Notes: generated from the sequence alone by a model not told the origin. 64,000 nucleotides of DNA from Arenibacter sp. ARW7G5Y1 (GCF_003201775.1 NZ_QJJZ01000010.1:129899-193898); one strand, 5' to 3'. Positions 45,337-54,550 are shown, counted from the first letter of the stretch. Made by a program: numbers and translations.

Positions 45337-45370
45337 AAGAACTCTAAAATTCATGAATTTTAGAGTTCTT
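45337..45370 (-). terminator. Perfect 34-bp palindrome with U-run in the susC leader
   Basis: The left arm AAGAACTCTAAAATTCA is followed directly by its exact reverse complement. Read on the minus strand the hairpin is followed by a run of seven U, giving a terminator-like element about 120 bp before the susC start codon. In an RNA the central bases would form a short loop. Confidence 0.65.
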
Positions 45371-45559
45371 CCCTGAAATTTATCAAGTATTCCTAATCCT
45401 GACCCATATCTCCATGGTCAAGGTCATCTAAATAAAACAACTGATTACGGCTATAAAAGCGGGTACTTCCCATTTCCCATGCCCCTACTTCATTTTATGC
45501 CCCATCCTTCTCATCCATTCTTGAAACAATCAAAAACGACCGCAACAGGTTCAACAAGT

Positions 45560-45595
45560 ATGCAAACCTTTGCACAACAAATATTTCCCTATCTT
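45560..45595 (+). promoter_or_regulatory. Operator plus promoter of the GH92 gene
   Basis: ATGCAAACCTTTGCACAA (45560-45577) is identical to the element at 38022-38039, and CCTATCTT (45588-45595) lies at the identical distance. TTTG (45569-45572) and TATCTTTC (45590-45597) approximate the Bacteroidota promoter. The operator-like repeat overlaps the -33 box. Confidence 0.65.
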
Positions 45596-45686
45596 TCCCA
45601 TTATCAATAATTTATTGTTTTTTTGATTAGCACCCACATATGAATATTAACGATAACCCATAGGTTTAAGCTTATTTATCTTTTGC

Positions 45687-47948
45687 ATGAAAACGAGTAA
45701 AGAATTCCTGTACACAGTTACAACGATATTATTTTGGATGACGTTCTTACCGGCCCAAAACAAAATGGAAGTTGATTATGTTAATCCACTAATAGGAACC
45801 CCATCAGCTGGTTTTATGGAAGGTAGGGATGGCGGTGGCACCATGCCCTGTGTAGGAACCCCTTTTGCCATGACGAATTTTGTGGCCCAGACACGGGAAA
45901 ATAAGATCAGCGAAATGCCCTATGTCTATGAAGACAATACCATACAAGGATTTATGGCCACTCACCAGCCAACGGTTTGGATGGGCGATTATGGCTACGT
46001 ATCCGTAATGCCACAAGTTGGGAAATTAAAGCTACTTCCCAAAGACCGGGCCATGCCCTTTAGCCATAAGGATGAACTATCCAAACCCAATTATTACAGC
46101 GTTTCCATGGGGGATAAGGGGCAAAAAATTAAAGGGGAAATAGCGGCTGCATCCCGCTGCGGCATTTTTCAATTCACCTTTCCCAAGTCCGATGAATCCC
46201 ATATCGTTATCCAGGGCATTAATATTACCGAGAACAAAAAGGCGTTTCACGGCTATATCCAAATAGATGAAAACAAAAGGGAAATTACCGGTTACAACCC
46301 GGAACGGATGTCTTCCCATTTGGGCCCTGAACTCAAAAATTTTAAGGGATATTTCATAATTCAATTTGACAAATCCTTCGAGCGATACGGAACTTGGAAT
46401 TCATTTAGGACGGAGCCCGATATTACAGAAATGGGCAAAGAGCAGACCGGTGCCAGAATGGGCGGTTACATAAGTTTTAAAACGGAGAAAAATGAAAAGG
46501 TAAAAGTTAAAATTGCCACTTCCTTTATAAGCCTGGAACAGGCCCGAGAAAACCTATCCAAGGAAATACCGGATTGGGACTTTAATAAAGTAGTGGAAAA
46601 TACCCGGGATATTTGGCAAGAAAATTTATCCAGAATTCAGGTAAACGGAGCAACGGAAGATCAAAAAAGTATTTTCTACACTGCCTTGTTCCACACCATG
46701 TTGTTTCCCAGGGAGTTTTCAGAATACGGACGCTATTACAGTCCGTTCGACGACAAGGTCCATGAAGGGGTTTCGTATAACGACTACTCCCTCTGGGATA
46801 CTTTTAGGGCCCTGCATCCGCTTCTACATTTTACAAATCCCGAACGGGTAAGCCCCATGATACAATCCTTATTACAAATGTACCAAGAGGGAGGATGGCT
46901 TCCAAAATGGCCTAATCCCACTTATACCAACATCATGACCGGGACCCATGCAGACGCTGTAATTGCAGATGCCTATATAAAGGGCTTTAGGGATTACGAC
47001 CTTGATCTGGCATATGAAGCCGTCAGAAAAAATGCCATGCACCCACCCTATAGGGACACGGAAAAGCCTTGGGGAGATCGGGATGAAGGTACTTTATATG
47101 AAGCAAGGGGCGGACTCACCTATTACCACTCCCTGGGATATGTTGCGGCAGATAAAACGCGGGAATCCGTAACACGGACCATTGAATTTGGCATAGATGA
47201 TTACAGCATTGCCCAAATGGCAATGGATATGGGTAAAACGGAAGATTATGAGCGATTAATGGGGTGGAGCAAAAACTACAAAAACCTTTATAATAAAGAG
47301 ACTGGCTTTCTAAATGCGCGACTATATAATGGCGATTGGGACAAAAACGTACAGGAAGGTTTTACCGAAGGGGGCCGATGGACTTATTTATTTGGTGCTA
47401 TGCACGATATTGAAGGAAGTATTGAACTCTTTGGGGGAAAGGAGAAATATGCCGCTAAATTAAATGAAAATTTTGATGGACTACATTACCGTCATGATAA
47501 TGAGCCGGGGCATCATTACGCCTACTTGTTCAATTATGCAGGGCAGCCATGGAAGACCCAGGAGCTTATCCGCAAGCATACCTCAACCATCAATTATAGA
47601 AATCACCCTCTAGGGATCAACGGTAATGATGATTGTGGGCAAATGTCAGCCTGGTATGTTTTTGGAGTTATGGGATTTTATCCGGTTACTCCCGGAACGG
47701 AAATATTTGCCATTGGGGCACCTCAATTTCCAGAATTCAAGCTTAGCCTACAAAAGAACGGAGAACCAAAATCTTTTAGGATCATAGCAAAAAACCTGTC
47801 CGAGGAGAATATGTACATTCAATCATTAAAATTGGATGGAAAGGTATTGGATGAACCCTTTATTACCTATACCCAAATAATGAATGGCGATGTCCTTGAA
47901 TTTGAAATGGGAAAAAGCCCCAATACCACTGCCTTCAAAAACAATTAG
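45687..47948 (+). CDS. GH92 alpha-mannosidase, exported
   Basis: This 753-residue protein has a signal peptide (LFWMTFLPAQ). GH92 enzymes are calcium-dependent exo-alpha-mannosidases acting on N-glycans and mannans. Visible family blocks: VDYVNPLIGT at the start, YNDYSLWDTFRALHPL, GGWLPKWPNPTYTNIMTGTHAD, GHHYAYLFNYAGQPWKTQ and GNDDCGQMSAWYVFGVMGFY (near residue 645, holding the catalytic acids). The length is normal. No lipobox, so it is probably periplasmic, trimming imported oligosaccharides. It is divergent from susC and shares its operator with the TPR-AraC regulator. Confidence 0.95.
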   Translation: MKTSKEFLYTVTTILFWMTFLPAQNKMEVDYVNPLIGTPSAGFMEGRDGGGTMPCVGTPFAMTNFVAQTRENKISEMPYVYEDNTIQGFMATHQPTVWMGDYGYVSVMPQVGKLKLLPKDRAMPFSHKDELSKPNYYSVSMGDKGQKIKGEIAAASRCGIFQFTFPKSDESHIVIQGINITENKKAFHGYIQIDENKREITGYNPERMSSHLGPELKNFKGYFIIQFDKSFERYGTWNSFRTEPDITEMGKEQTGARMGGYISFKTEKNEKVKVKIATSFISLEQARENLSKEIPDWDFNKVVENTRDIWQENLSRIQVNGATEDQKSIFYTALFHTMLFPREFSEYGRYYSPFDDKVHEGVSYNDYSLWDTFRALHPLLHFTNPERVSPMIQSLLQMYQEGGWLPKWPNPTYTNIMTGTHADAVIADAYIKGFRDYDLDLAYEAVRKNAMHPPYRDTEKPWGDRDEGTLYEARGGLTYYHSLGYVAADKTRESVTRTIEFGIDDYSIAQMAMDMGKTEDYERLMGWSKNYKNLYNKETGFLNARLYNGDWDKNVQEGFTEGGRWTYLFGAMHDIEGSIELFGGKEKYAAKLNENFDGLHYRHDNEPGHHYAYLFNYAGQPWKTQELIRKHTSTINYRNHPLGINGNDDCGQMSAWYVFGVMGFYPVTPGTEIFAIGAPQFPEFKLSLQKNGEPKSFRIIAKNLSEENMYIQSLKLDGKVLDEPFITYTQIMNGDVLEFEMGKSPNTTAFKNN

Positions 47949-47999
47949 AATGGAGTGAAGTTAATTTGGGACCTTCTGAATGATTCCAAAATAGAATAA

Positions 48000-48030
48000 A
48001 CGGATGGATGAATTATTAAAATCCATCCGT
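48000..48030. terminator. Terminator between GH92 and the amidotransferase gene
   Basis: ACGGATGGAT (48000-48009) pairs perfectly with ATCCATCCGT (48021-48030) around an 11-nt loop. On the minus strand it is followed by a U-rich stretch, fitting termination of the ethanolamine-type operon; the plus strand has no U-run but the hairpin also closes the GH92 transcript. Confidence 0.7.
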
Positions 48031-48045
48031 GTATAAAGATTCTTA

Positions 48046-48846
48046 CTATTGTTTTCCTGCTATCAACTTTAACCAAGCCATTATTTCTTGGGTATGGAGT
48101 TGGTAATCGCTAATTTCGGGAGGAATTCCTTTCTGCTCCCTCAAGGATAAACAGAATTCCTGCACCTCCTCCAAAGAATTAAAAGCGTCACTTTTGACTA
48201 ATTTTTCGGCCAAAAATGAACCGATCAAAGCCATATCCGAGCTACTAAATTCAGGGTGGTACTGCACCCCAAAAAACGATCCTTTTTTATAATCAAATGT
48301 CATTGCCTGTACCTTGGAGTGGGCATTACCGGCCAAAATAAGGGCGTTTTCGGGCACTTTTGTTACTTCATCAAAGTGGATACACAGGGCTGAATACGTC
48401 CCCTTACGGTGGGAAGTCAACGGGTTTTGCCTTCCCAATGGTGTGAGGTCAATTGGCTTGGAAATACCAAACTCCAAACCGTTCTTACTTAACGCCACTT
48501 TGCCGCCAGCCACAACCGTGGCAACCTGCATCCCCCAACAACTACCATAAAACGGTACACCACTCTTAAAAACCTCCTCGGCAAAATTTAATTGTTGTTC
48601 AACATCAGGACTCTCATCCAAGACACTAAGGGAACTGCCTGTCCACAATACCCCATCATATTTTTTTATTTGTCCAGCTGTTGGCAATTCACTAGCCACA
48701 TCCGCCGGAAAGGCAAAATCTGTCTGCGCCTTTGGAACCAACCCCCCCAACATTTCTTGGAACATAAGATGATAAGGCTTTATTCCAAAAGCTCCCCTTT
48801 CCAGGCGTGTTTGTTCTTTATTGCCTTCTACTATTAATAATCTCAC
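48046..48846 (-). CDS. Class I glutamine amidotransferase-like hydrolase
   Basis: This 266-residue stand-alone class I amidotransferase has nucleophile Cys103 in GSCWGMQVA and the His-Glu pair in GVQYHPEFSS. It starts with GTG at 48846, 2 bp after the stop of the iron alcohol dehydrogenase, so it is translationally coupled. It has no synthetase domain fused or nearby except the glutamine-synthetase-like ligase of the same operon. Inference: it hydrolyses a gamma-glutamyl amide formed by that ligase, releasing glutamate and the product amine, as PuuD does for gamma-Glu-GABA; it is closer in sequence type to GMP-synthase-like GATases than to PuuD, so substrate is a prediction. Confidence 0.82.
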   Translation of the reverse strand: MRLLIVEGNKEQTRLERGAFGIKPYHLMFQEMLGGLVPKAQTDFAFPADVASELPTAGQIKKYDGVLWTGSSLSVLDESPDVEQQLNFAEEVFKSGVPFYGSCWGMQVATVVAGGKVALSKNGLEFGISKPIDLTPLGRQNPLTSHRKGTYSALCIHFDEVTKVPENALILAGNAHSKVQAMTFDYKKGSFFGVQYHPEFSSSDMALIGSFLAEKLVKSDAFNSLEEVQEFCLSLREQKGIPPEISDYQLHTQEIMAWLKLIAGKQ

Positions 48847-48848
48847 GC

Positions 48849-50021
48849 TTACAGTCCATTTAAATCTCCAGAGACAGCAGCCCTAAAAAGCTGCTCCAAA
48901 TCTTTTGCGTTAACCGGTTTTGCATTGGAAGGTGTTGATGGATCTTTAAAGGCCATTTCCCCAATTTCCTTGGCATTATCAGTATCAATATCAATTTCCT
49001 TTAATGTATGTGGAATATTCAATTCTTTTCGCAGAGCGATTATATAATCGATAATAGCATCGGTACCCGACTTTTCCAGTCCGAGAACTTTGCTTAAATG
49101 CACCATTTTATCCTCAATTGCCGTCTTATTCTGTTTTAAGGCATAGGGCAATATTATGGCATTGAGCAAACCGTGTTGTTTATTGTAAATGGCTCCCAAT
49201 TGATGGGCCACGGAATGCACCGAGCCCAATCCCTTTTGAAAGGCGGTTGCCCCCATAGAGGCCGCAACCAGCATTTGTCCCCGGGCCTCCAAGTTTTTTC
49301 CGTCTTTTACCGCCATTGGCAAATATTTGGCTATAATACGAATAGCTTCAATAGCTATCCCTTCGGCCATTGGATGATATCCAGGAGCACAATAAGCCTC
49401 AATAGCATGTACCATGGCATCCACTCCCGTCCAAGCGGTGATATGAGGAGGTAAACCCAAAGTCAATTCAGGATCGGATATCACAATTGCTGGTAACATC
49501 TTAGGGTGAAAAATAATTTTCTTGGTATGCAATTTTTCATCCAAAATCACCGATGCCCTACCTACTTCAGATCCAGTACCTGCCGTAGTAGGGACCGCAA
49601 TTATGGGTGCAATTCCGTCTAGGTCGGCATAACTCCAATTATCGCCCACATCTTCAAAATCCCAAAGCGATCTGGTCTGTCCGGACATAAATGCGATTGT
49701 CTTGGCCGCATCAATAGCGGAACCACCTCCAAAGGCTATAACCCCATCATGCTTATTTTTTTTAAAATGGGCCACGCCATCTACCACATTTTTTTCTGTA
49801 GGGTTTCCTTGTACATCACTGTATACCGTGAAATTTAGTCCGTCTGTTTTTAAAATGTTTACGGTATTTTCAACAATGTCCAATTTTACCAAGCCCTCGT
49901 CTGTAACAAATAAGGGGTTCTTTATTCCCAATTTTTTACATGCCTGTGAAATTTCATTTATTCTACCATTTCCAAACCAAATGGTGGTAGGATAATTCCA
50001 ATTTGTATTTGCTAACTGCAT
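48849..50021 (-). CDS. Iron-containing alcohol dehydrogenase
   Basis: This 390-residue group III alcohol dehydrogenase has the cofactor motif AFGGGSAIDAAKTIAF, the loop PTTAGTGSEVGRAS and metal-binding histidines in DAMVHAIEAYCAPGYHP and GSVHSVAHQLGAIYNKQHG. It is cytoplasmic and NAD(P)-dependent by family. In the operon it lies between the aldehyde dehydrogenase (40 bp upstream) and the amidotransferase (2 bp downstream). Inference: it oxidises the hydroxyl of a glutamylated amino alcohol (gamma-glutamylethanolamide) to the aldehyde, which the ALDH would take to the acid. Other short alcohols are possible. Confidence 0.9.
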   Translation of the reverse strand: MQLANTNWNYPTTIWFGNGRINEISQACKKLGIKNPLFVTDEGLVKLDIVENTVNILKTDGLNFTVYSDVQGNPTEKNVVDGVAHFKKNKHDGVIAFGGGSAIDAAKTIAFMSGQTRSLWDFEDVGDNWSYADLDGIAPIIAVPTTAGTGSEVGRASVILDEKLHTKKIIFHPKMLPAIVISDPELTLGLPPHITAWTGVDAMVHAIEAYCAPGYHPMAEGIAIEAIRIIAKYLPMAVKDGKNLEARGQMLVAASMGATAFQKGLGSVHSVAHQLGAIYNKQHGLLNAIILPYALKQNKTAIEDKMVHLSKVLGLEKSGTDAIIDYIIALRKELNIPHTLKEIDIDTDNAKEIGEMAFKDPSTPSNAKPVNAKDLEQLFRAAVSGDLNGL

Positions 50022-50061
50022 TAATTCTTATTTTTTAAATTCAATAAATTGATCTATAGTT

Positions 50062-51447
50062 TTATTTGCCTTTTCGAAAATTAAACGACTTCACCCGTGT
50101 TACATGGTCGTAGCCAATTCTCGAGAGGGTAACGCCCTTGCCCGAATTTTTTACCCCTGTCCATGCCAGAGCCGGATCCAAATAATCGCAGCGGTTCATG
50201 AACACGGTTCCGGTTTCAATTCTCCTTCCCAAATCAATGGCCCTATCCATGTCCTTGCCCCATATGGAAGCGGTTAGTCCGTATTGGGAATCGTTCATAA
50301 GCCTCAAGGCTTCCTCATCGTTCTTTACTTTCATTATTCCAACTACAGGTCCAAAACTCTCCTCGCTCATTACATCCATACTATGATCCACATTGACCAA
50401 CACATGCGGAGATAAATACGGGGTATCTTTTTTGGAAGCTGCGAATAGGGATTCCGACACCAAAGACTTGGCCCCCTTGCCCAATGCCTGCTCTATTTGC
50501 TTTCTTACGTAATTGGCGGCATCAGTCTTCACCATGGGTCCCAAATTGGTCCCCGTATCCAAAGGATTTCCCAATTTGTATTGCTTTGTTAAGGCTACAA
50601 ATCCATCAATAAACTTATCGTACAAAGCCTCATGGACATAAATTCTTTCTATACCACAACAGGATTGACCACTATTAAAGAACGCCCCATCCACCAAATT
50701 TTCCACACTATTCTCCAAATTGGCATCGGCCATTACATAGGCAGGATCCTTCCCTCCCAGTTCCAGTCCACAGGGAATAAATTTATTGGTCAAAGAATTT
50801 TGAACGGCTATTCCTCCTTGTACCGATCCCGTAAAGTACACACCGTCTATCCGGCTATCGGCAATTAATTGGGCCGTATTTTTATGGTTTAAGTGGAGTA
50901 TTTGAAAAACGCCCTTCGGAAGTCCGGCCTTGGCAGCTGCCTTCGCGTATCGCTCCGCCACCAGAGGCGTTTGAAAGGAATGCTTTAAAACAACCACGTT
51001 TCCTGCCATTAAAGCGGGAACAATAGCATTTACAGAGGTCAGGAAGGGATAGTTCCAAGGACTCAGCACACTCACTACGCCAACGGGAACACGTTCTACC
51101 CACCTTTTATCCGGATTGGCACTATCCTCTACTTTATAGTCGGTTAAAGCCTCTTCGGCTACACCGATCATATAATGGGCACGGTCTGCAAACCCTTTTA
51201 TCTCGCCTGGGGATTGACCCAAAGGCCTACCCATTTGCCAGGTAATTTCGAGGGCTATGTCATTTATATCATGGACAATGGCTTCTACGAATGATGTAAT
51301 ATACTTTGCTCGTTCTGCAATAGTTAAATCGGACCACGCTGAAAAAGCACTTTGGGCCTTGCTTAAGGCCTGCTCAATATCCTTGGGGCCATGTTCTTCG
51401 GCTGTATAATAAATAGTGCCGTCTATAGGTGATATGGTATTTATCAT
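50062..51447 (-). CDS. NAD(P)-dependent aldehyde dehydrogenase
   Basis: This 461-residue ALDH has the general base in GLELGGKDPAYV, nucleophile Cys in FFNSGQSCCGIERIYVH and the cofactor sequence VVVLKHSFQTPLVA. It starts 3 bp after the glutamine-synthetase-like gene, so the two are tightly coupled. It resembles PuuC/succinate-semialdehyde-type enzymes of polyamine breakdown. Inference: it oxidises the aldehyde made by the iron alcohol dehydrogenase, giving gamma-glutamylglycine if the substrate is ethanolamine. Confidence 0.9.
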   Translation of the reverse strand: MINTISPIDGTIYYTAEEHGPKDIEQALSKAQSAFSAWSDLTIAERAKYITSFVEAIVHDINDIALEITWQMGRPLGQSPGEIKGFADRAHYMIGVAEEALTDYKVEDSANPDKRWVERVPVGVVSVLSPWNYPFLTSVNAIVPALMAGNVVVLKHSFQTPLVAERYAKAAAKAGLPKGVFQILHLNHKNTAQLIADSRIDGVYFTGSVQGGIAVQNSLTNKFIPCGLELGGKDPAYVMADANLENSVENLVDGAFFNSGQSCCGIERIYVHEALYDKFIDGFVALTKQYKLGNPLDTGTNLGPMVKTDAANYVRKQIEQALGKGAKSLVSESLFAASKKDTPYLSPHVLVNVDHSMDVMSEESFGPVVGIMKVKNDEEALRLMNDSQYGLTASIWGKDMDRAIDLGRRIETGTVFMNRCDYLDPALAWTGVKNSGKGVTLSRIGYDHVTRVKSFNFRKGK

Positions 51448-51450
51448 TTC

Positions 51451-52827
51451 TTATATTATTTCAAAATAGCGTTGTAATTGCCAGTCTGTTATGGCTCCAA
51501 GTTGTTGTTGATCCTCCCATAGTCGCGTATAGGCATAATGATCCACAAATATATCACCAAACAAGTCTCGTGCAATTTTTGAATTCTTAAATTTCTCGGC
51601 AGCATGGGATAAGGTCCTGGGCAACTGAAGTTCCTGGGAAAAATCTACATCATAGGCATTGCCGGCCACAGCTTTGGTGGGTTCAATTTTATTCTCTATA
51701 CCCCATAATCCAGAGCCAATAGCGGCTGCAAGGGCCAAATAGGGATTAATATCGGCTGCCGAAACCCTGTATTCCACCCTTTGTGATTTTTCCGATCCCG
51801 GGATGGCCCTAAGTGCACAGGTTCTATTGTCCATGCCCCATGAGGCTGCCGTAGGGGCCCAAAAACCTGGAATGAGTCTTGTATAACTATTACAAGTAGA
51901 AGCAACCATGGCCAGTAATTCGGGCATTAATTTTTGTTGCCCTCCTAGAAACCACCGCATAACGTCTGACATTCCATGCTCCTTGCCTTTGTCGTAAAAA
52001 GCCGAAGAACCATCCTTATTTTGTAATGAAATATGGATATGTCCGGATTGTCCTGGATAACTGGAAGACCATTTGGCCATAAATGAGGCCATTAGACTAC
52101 GCTGCTGGGCCCATACCTTTACAAAGTTTTTAAACAAAGCTCCATTATCGGCAGCCCTTAATGCCTCGGAATACTCAAGGGCCCCTTCGAGCACTCCGGC
52201 CCCGGTTTCGGTATGCAAACCTTCCAAAGGCATTCCCATTTCTTGGGAAAGCTCCATTATTTCGTGATAAAAACTGGCATGGGTAGAGCTTCGCAATATG
52301 GAATATCCAAAATTACCCGGCGTCATAGGTTCCAAATTATGATAGTTCTTATCGCGAATAGATTTAGGCGTTTCATTGAATAGAAAAAATTCGAATTCAA
52401 AAGATGCACTTGCCTTGTAGCCAATATTCCCCAATCTATCCAATGTTTTGCGCAGAATAGATCTGGGACAAACACTGGAAGCGCTACTCTCGGAAAAATC
52501 AACTAAAAATATTACGGATTTATAGTCTTCCGTAGGCAACATTCTCATACTTGAAGCATCTATAGTAGCGTTGGCATCCGTAAAACCATCTGCCCAACCC
52601 GTAAAGGAATCGTTCTTATATAAAACATCGTTGGAATCCCAACCAAAAATAACACTGCAAAATCCGAATCCCTTATCGAGGGCGGATAGGAATTTTTTGG
52701 AATTCACATATTTCCCTCGGAGCACCCCATCAACGTCGACCACGGCCAGCTTTATATTTTCAATTTGATGTTCGTTAATATAACTTCTGACCGATTCAGG
52801 TGTAATTTTAGAATCTTCCTTTTTCAT
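51451..52827 (-). CDS. Glutamine synthetase family gamma-glutamyl amide ligase (PuuA/GlnA4-like)
   Basis: This 458-residue protein has the GS fold: N-terminal IKLAVVDVDGVLRGKYV, catalytic EFEFFLFN, ATP segment SGHIHISLQNKDG, FWAPTAASWGMDNRTCALRAI and RVEYRVSAADINPYLALAAA. The N-terminal beta-grasp shows VDVDGVLRGK, typical of GS-III-like and PuuA-type ligases rather than of GlnA. Gene neighbours (permease, ALDH, alcohol dehydrogenase, amidotransferase) match catabolic glutamylation of an amine, not ammonia assimilation. Relatives are PuuA (gamma-glutamylputrescine) and Streptomyces GlnA4 (gamma-glutamylethanolamide). Given the ethanolamine-type permease, ethanolamine is the favoured substrate; other small amines remain possible. 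Confidence 0.87.
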   Translation of the reverse strand: MKKEDSKITPESVRSYINEHQIENIKLAVVDVDGVLRGKYVNSKKFLSALDKGFGFCSVIFGWDSNDVLYKNDSFTGWADGFTDANATIDASSMRMLPTEDYKSVIFLVDFSESSASSVCPRSILRKTLDRLGNIGYKASASFEFEFFLFNETPKSIRDKNYHNLEPMTPGNFGYSILRSSTHASFYHEIMELSQEMGMPLEGLHTETGAGVLEGALEYSEALRAADNGALFKNFVKVWAQQRSLMASFMAKWSSSYPGQSGHIHISLQNKDGSSAFYDKGKEHGMSDVMRWFLGGQQKLMPELLAMVASTCNSYTRLIPGFWAPTAASWGMDNRTCALRAIPGSEKSQRVEYRVSAADINPYLALAAAIGSGLWGIENKIEPTKAVAGNAYDVDFSQELQLPRTLSHAAEKFKNSKIARDLFGDIFVDHYAYTRLWEDQQQLGAITDWQLQRYFEII

Positions 52828-53059
52828 AGGTTTATTTTATTTTTTTCAATGGGTCCTATGACAGCTACGTCATGGACAGTTTGGTTTAACTTAACTTTAT
52901 TATGGTCGATTTTTCAACTTTTGTTCCAATGTCCTGTTTCAAAATACAGCAATTTTCACATAATGGGCATGTTGACAAAACCATGTTTCAAACCCACACA
53001 TACTGACAAGGGCAGCTTCCATAAAAATATAGATTTATGCCCAGCTAAAACTATAAAAT

Positions 53060-54550
53060 CTAGTTTTTTCCCTGTGCTTTTTTAAGGTCGTGCTCCAAGG
53101 CAAATTCTTCCTCTGGGGAGAGGATTAATCGGTGTCTCCCTTTAAGTCCAAAGTATAACAACCCTATTAACAAATAGCCCATAGAAATAAAAACTGCAGT
53201 TCTATAGGATTGGTCCTGTAACTGAAAATATATAATTACACTGGCCAGAAAAATGGTGACCCAGGCACCTGGCTTCCCAAAAGGACTAACATAGGGCCTT
53301 TCCAGATCGGGTTTATGTTTCCTCAACAATAAAAAGGAACCGCACTGTAGAATATAGGACAACATGGCGCTAAAAACAGCAATGTTCAACAAGGCCCCAC
53401 CAATAAAGACCTCACTTTGGTTTCCAGCCAAAAGTTTGGTGATCATTAAAACCGTAAAACCAATTACTGACCCCAAAATTAAAGCGGTATAAGGTGTTTT
53501 TCTTTTACTGTGCGTAAGGGACAGCAAAACAGGAAAATAACCTGCCCTTGACAAGGAATAGATTTGTCTGCCGAAGGCAAAAATAATGGTATGGAATGAT
53601 GCCAATAGACCAATGGAAGCTACCAAGGCCAAAAGCTTGGCTATATTATCCCCAAACAAAACCTTAAATCCGTCCAATAAGGGTTCTCCAGATTGCGAAA
53701 GGGCATAGGATCCCAAAGGTATTGAAGCATTTAGCCATAGGATTAAAAAAGCCGAAATGATCAAGGTAATAATCCCATAGGTGAGACCTTTGGGCATATC
53801 TTTCTTGGGATCAACGGATTCTTCAGCAGCCAAGGGCAATTGTTCAATGGCCAAGAACAGCCATACAGCAAAGGGCATCGCTTTGAGGGCTCCTTCCCAA
53901 CCCAATGGGAAAAGGGAGCCTCCCCCTCCTGGCAAATGTTCGGCAGTACCATCGGCACCAGCCTTTATATCCAACGCATAGGTAGTAAAATCGGCACTAC
54001 CAATGCTCGACACCCAAAAAATACCCAAACATCCCAATGCCAAAAAAGTAAGTGTAACGGTAAATTTAAAGGATAACTCTACTCCAACAATATTCAACAA
54101 GGTAAAGACGGTATAAAATCCGAACCACCAAAAAGGCAACAATTCCGGTGCCGTTTCAAAGATTCCCTGCATATAATTACTAAGAAAAAAAACGATTACG
54201 GCCGGGGTGAGTATAAATTCCAAATTCTCGACCAGGCCAGTAAAAAAACCGCCCCAAGGACCCATGGCCGATCTGGCAAAAGAATAGGCACCACCGGTAT
54301 GCGGCAGGGCCGGAGACATTTCTGCAACGCTCTGTGTAAGTCCAATGTACATTACGGCTACAATACAGGTAGCAACGAACATTCCTCCCCATCCCCCTGA
54401 TGCCAAGCCCAGGTTCCATCCGGAAAAATGCCCCGATATCACGGCCCCTACACCCAAAGCCCATAAGGACCAAACACCGGCATGGCGTTTAAGTTCACGG
54501 GATTCAAAATAGGATTTGTCCATTTTCTTGTACTTAACGCCTTTGCTCAT
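53060..54550 (-). CDS. APC-superfamily permease, ethanolamine-type
   Basis: This 496-residue inner-membrane protein has about twelve helices. The block ALGVGAVISGHFSGWNLGLA and AEMSPALPHTGGAYSFARSA and GPWGGFFTGLVENLEFILTPA closely follows the ethanolamine permease family (EAT) in motif spacing, more than other amino-acid permeases. It is the first gene of the degradative unit, 232 bp upstream of the GS-like ligase; no other gene lies in that gap. Inference: proton-coupled ethanolamine import feeding glutamylation. An amino-acid substrate cannot be excluded. Confidence 0.88.
   Translation of the reverse strand: MSKGVKYKKMDKSYFESRELKRHAGVWSLWALGVGAVISGHFSGWNLGLASGGWGGMFVATCIVAVMYIGLTQSVAEMSPALPHTGGAYSFARSAMGPWGGFFTGLVENLEFILTPAVIVFFLSNYMQGIFETAPELLPFWWFGFYTVFTLLNIVGVELSFKFTVTLTFLALGCLGIFWVSSIGSADFTTYALDIKAGADGTAEHLPGGGGSLFPLGWEGALKAMPFAVWLFLAIEQLPLAAEESVDPKKDMPKGLTYGIITLIISAFLILWLNASIPLGSYALSQSGEPLLDGFKVLFGDNIAKLLALVASIGLLASFHTIIFAFGRQIYSLSRAGYFPVLLSLTHSKRKTPYTALILGSVIGFTVLMITKLLAGNQSEVFIGGALLNIAVFSAMLSYILQCGSFLLLRKHKPDLERPYVSPFGKPGAWVTIFLASVIIYFQLQDQSYRTAVFISMGYLLIGLLYFGLKGRHRLILSPEEEFALEHDLKKAQGKN

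Larger units (their letters stand above)
45217..45686. other. Divergent control region between susC and GH92
   Basis: No gene is visible in these 470 bp. It contains the 34-bp palindrome (45337-45370) on the susC side and the operator/promoter (45560-45595) on the GH92 side. Confidence 0.7.

Noticed and set aside
48046-54550. Classical EutBC ethanolamine ammonia-lyase operon
   Set aside because: No EutB, EutC, microcompartment or cobalamin genes are visible; only the permease resembles Eut/Eat.
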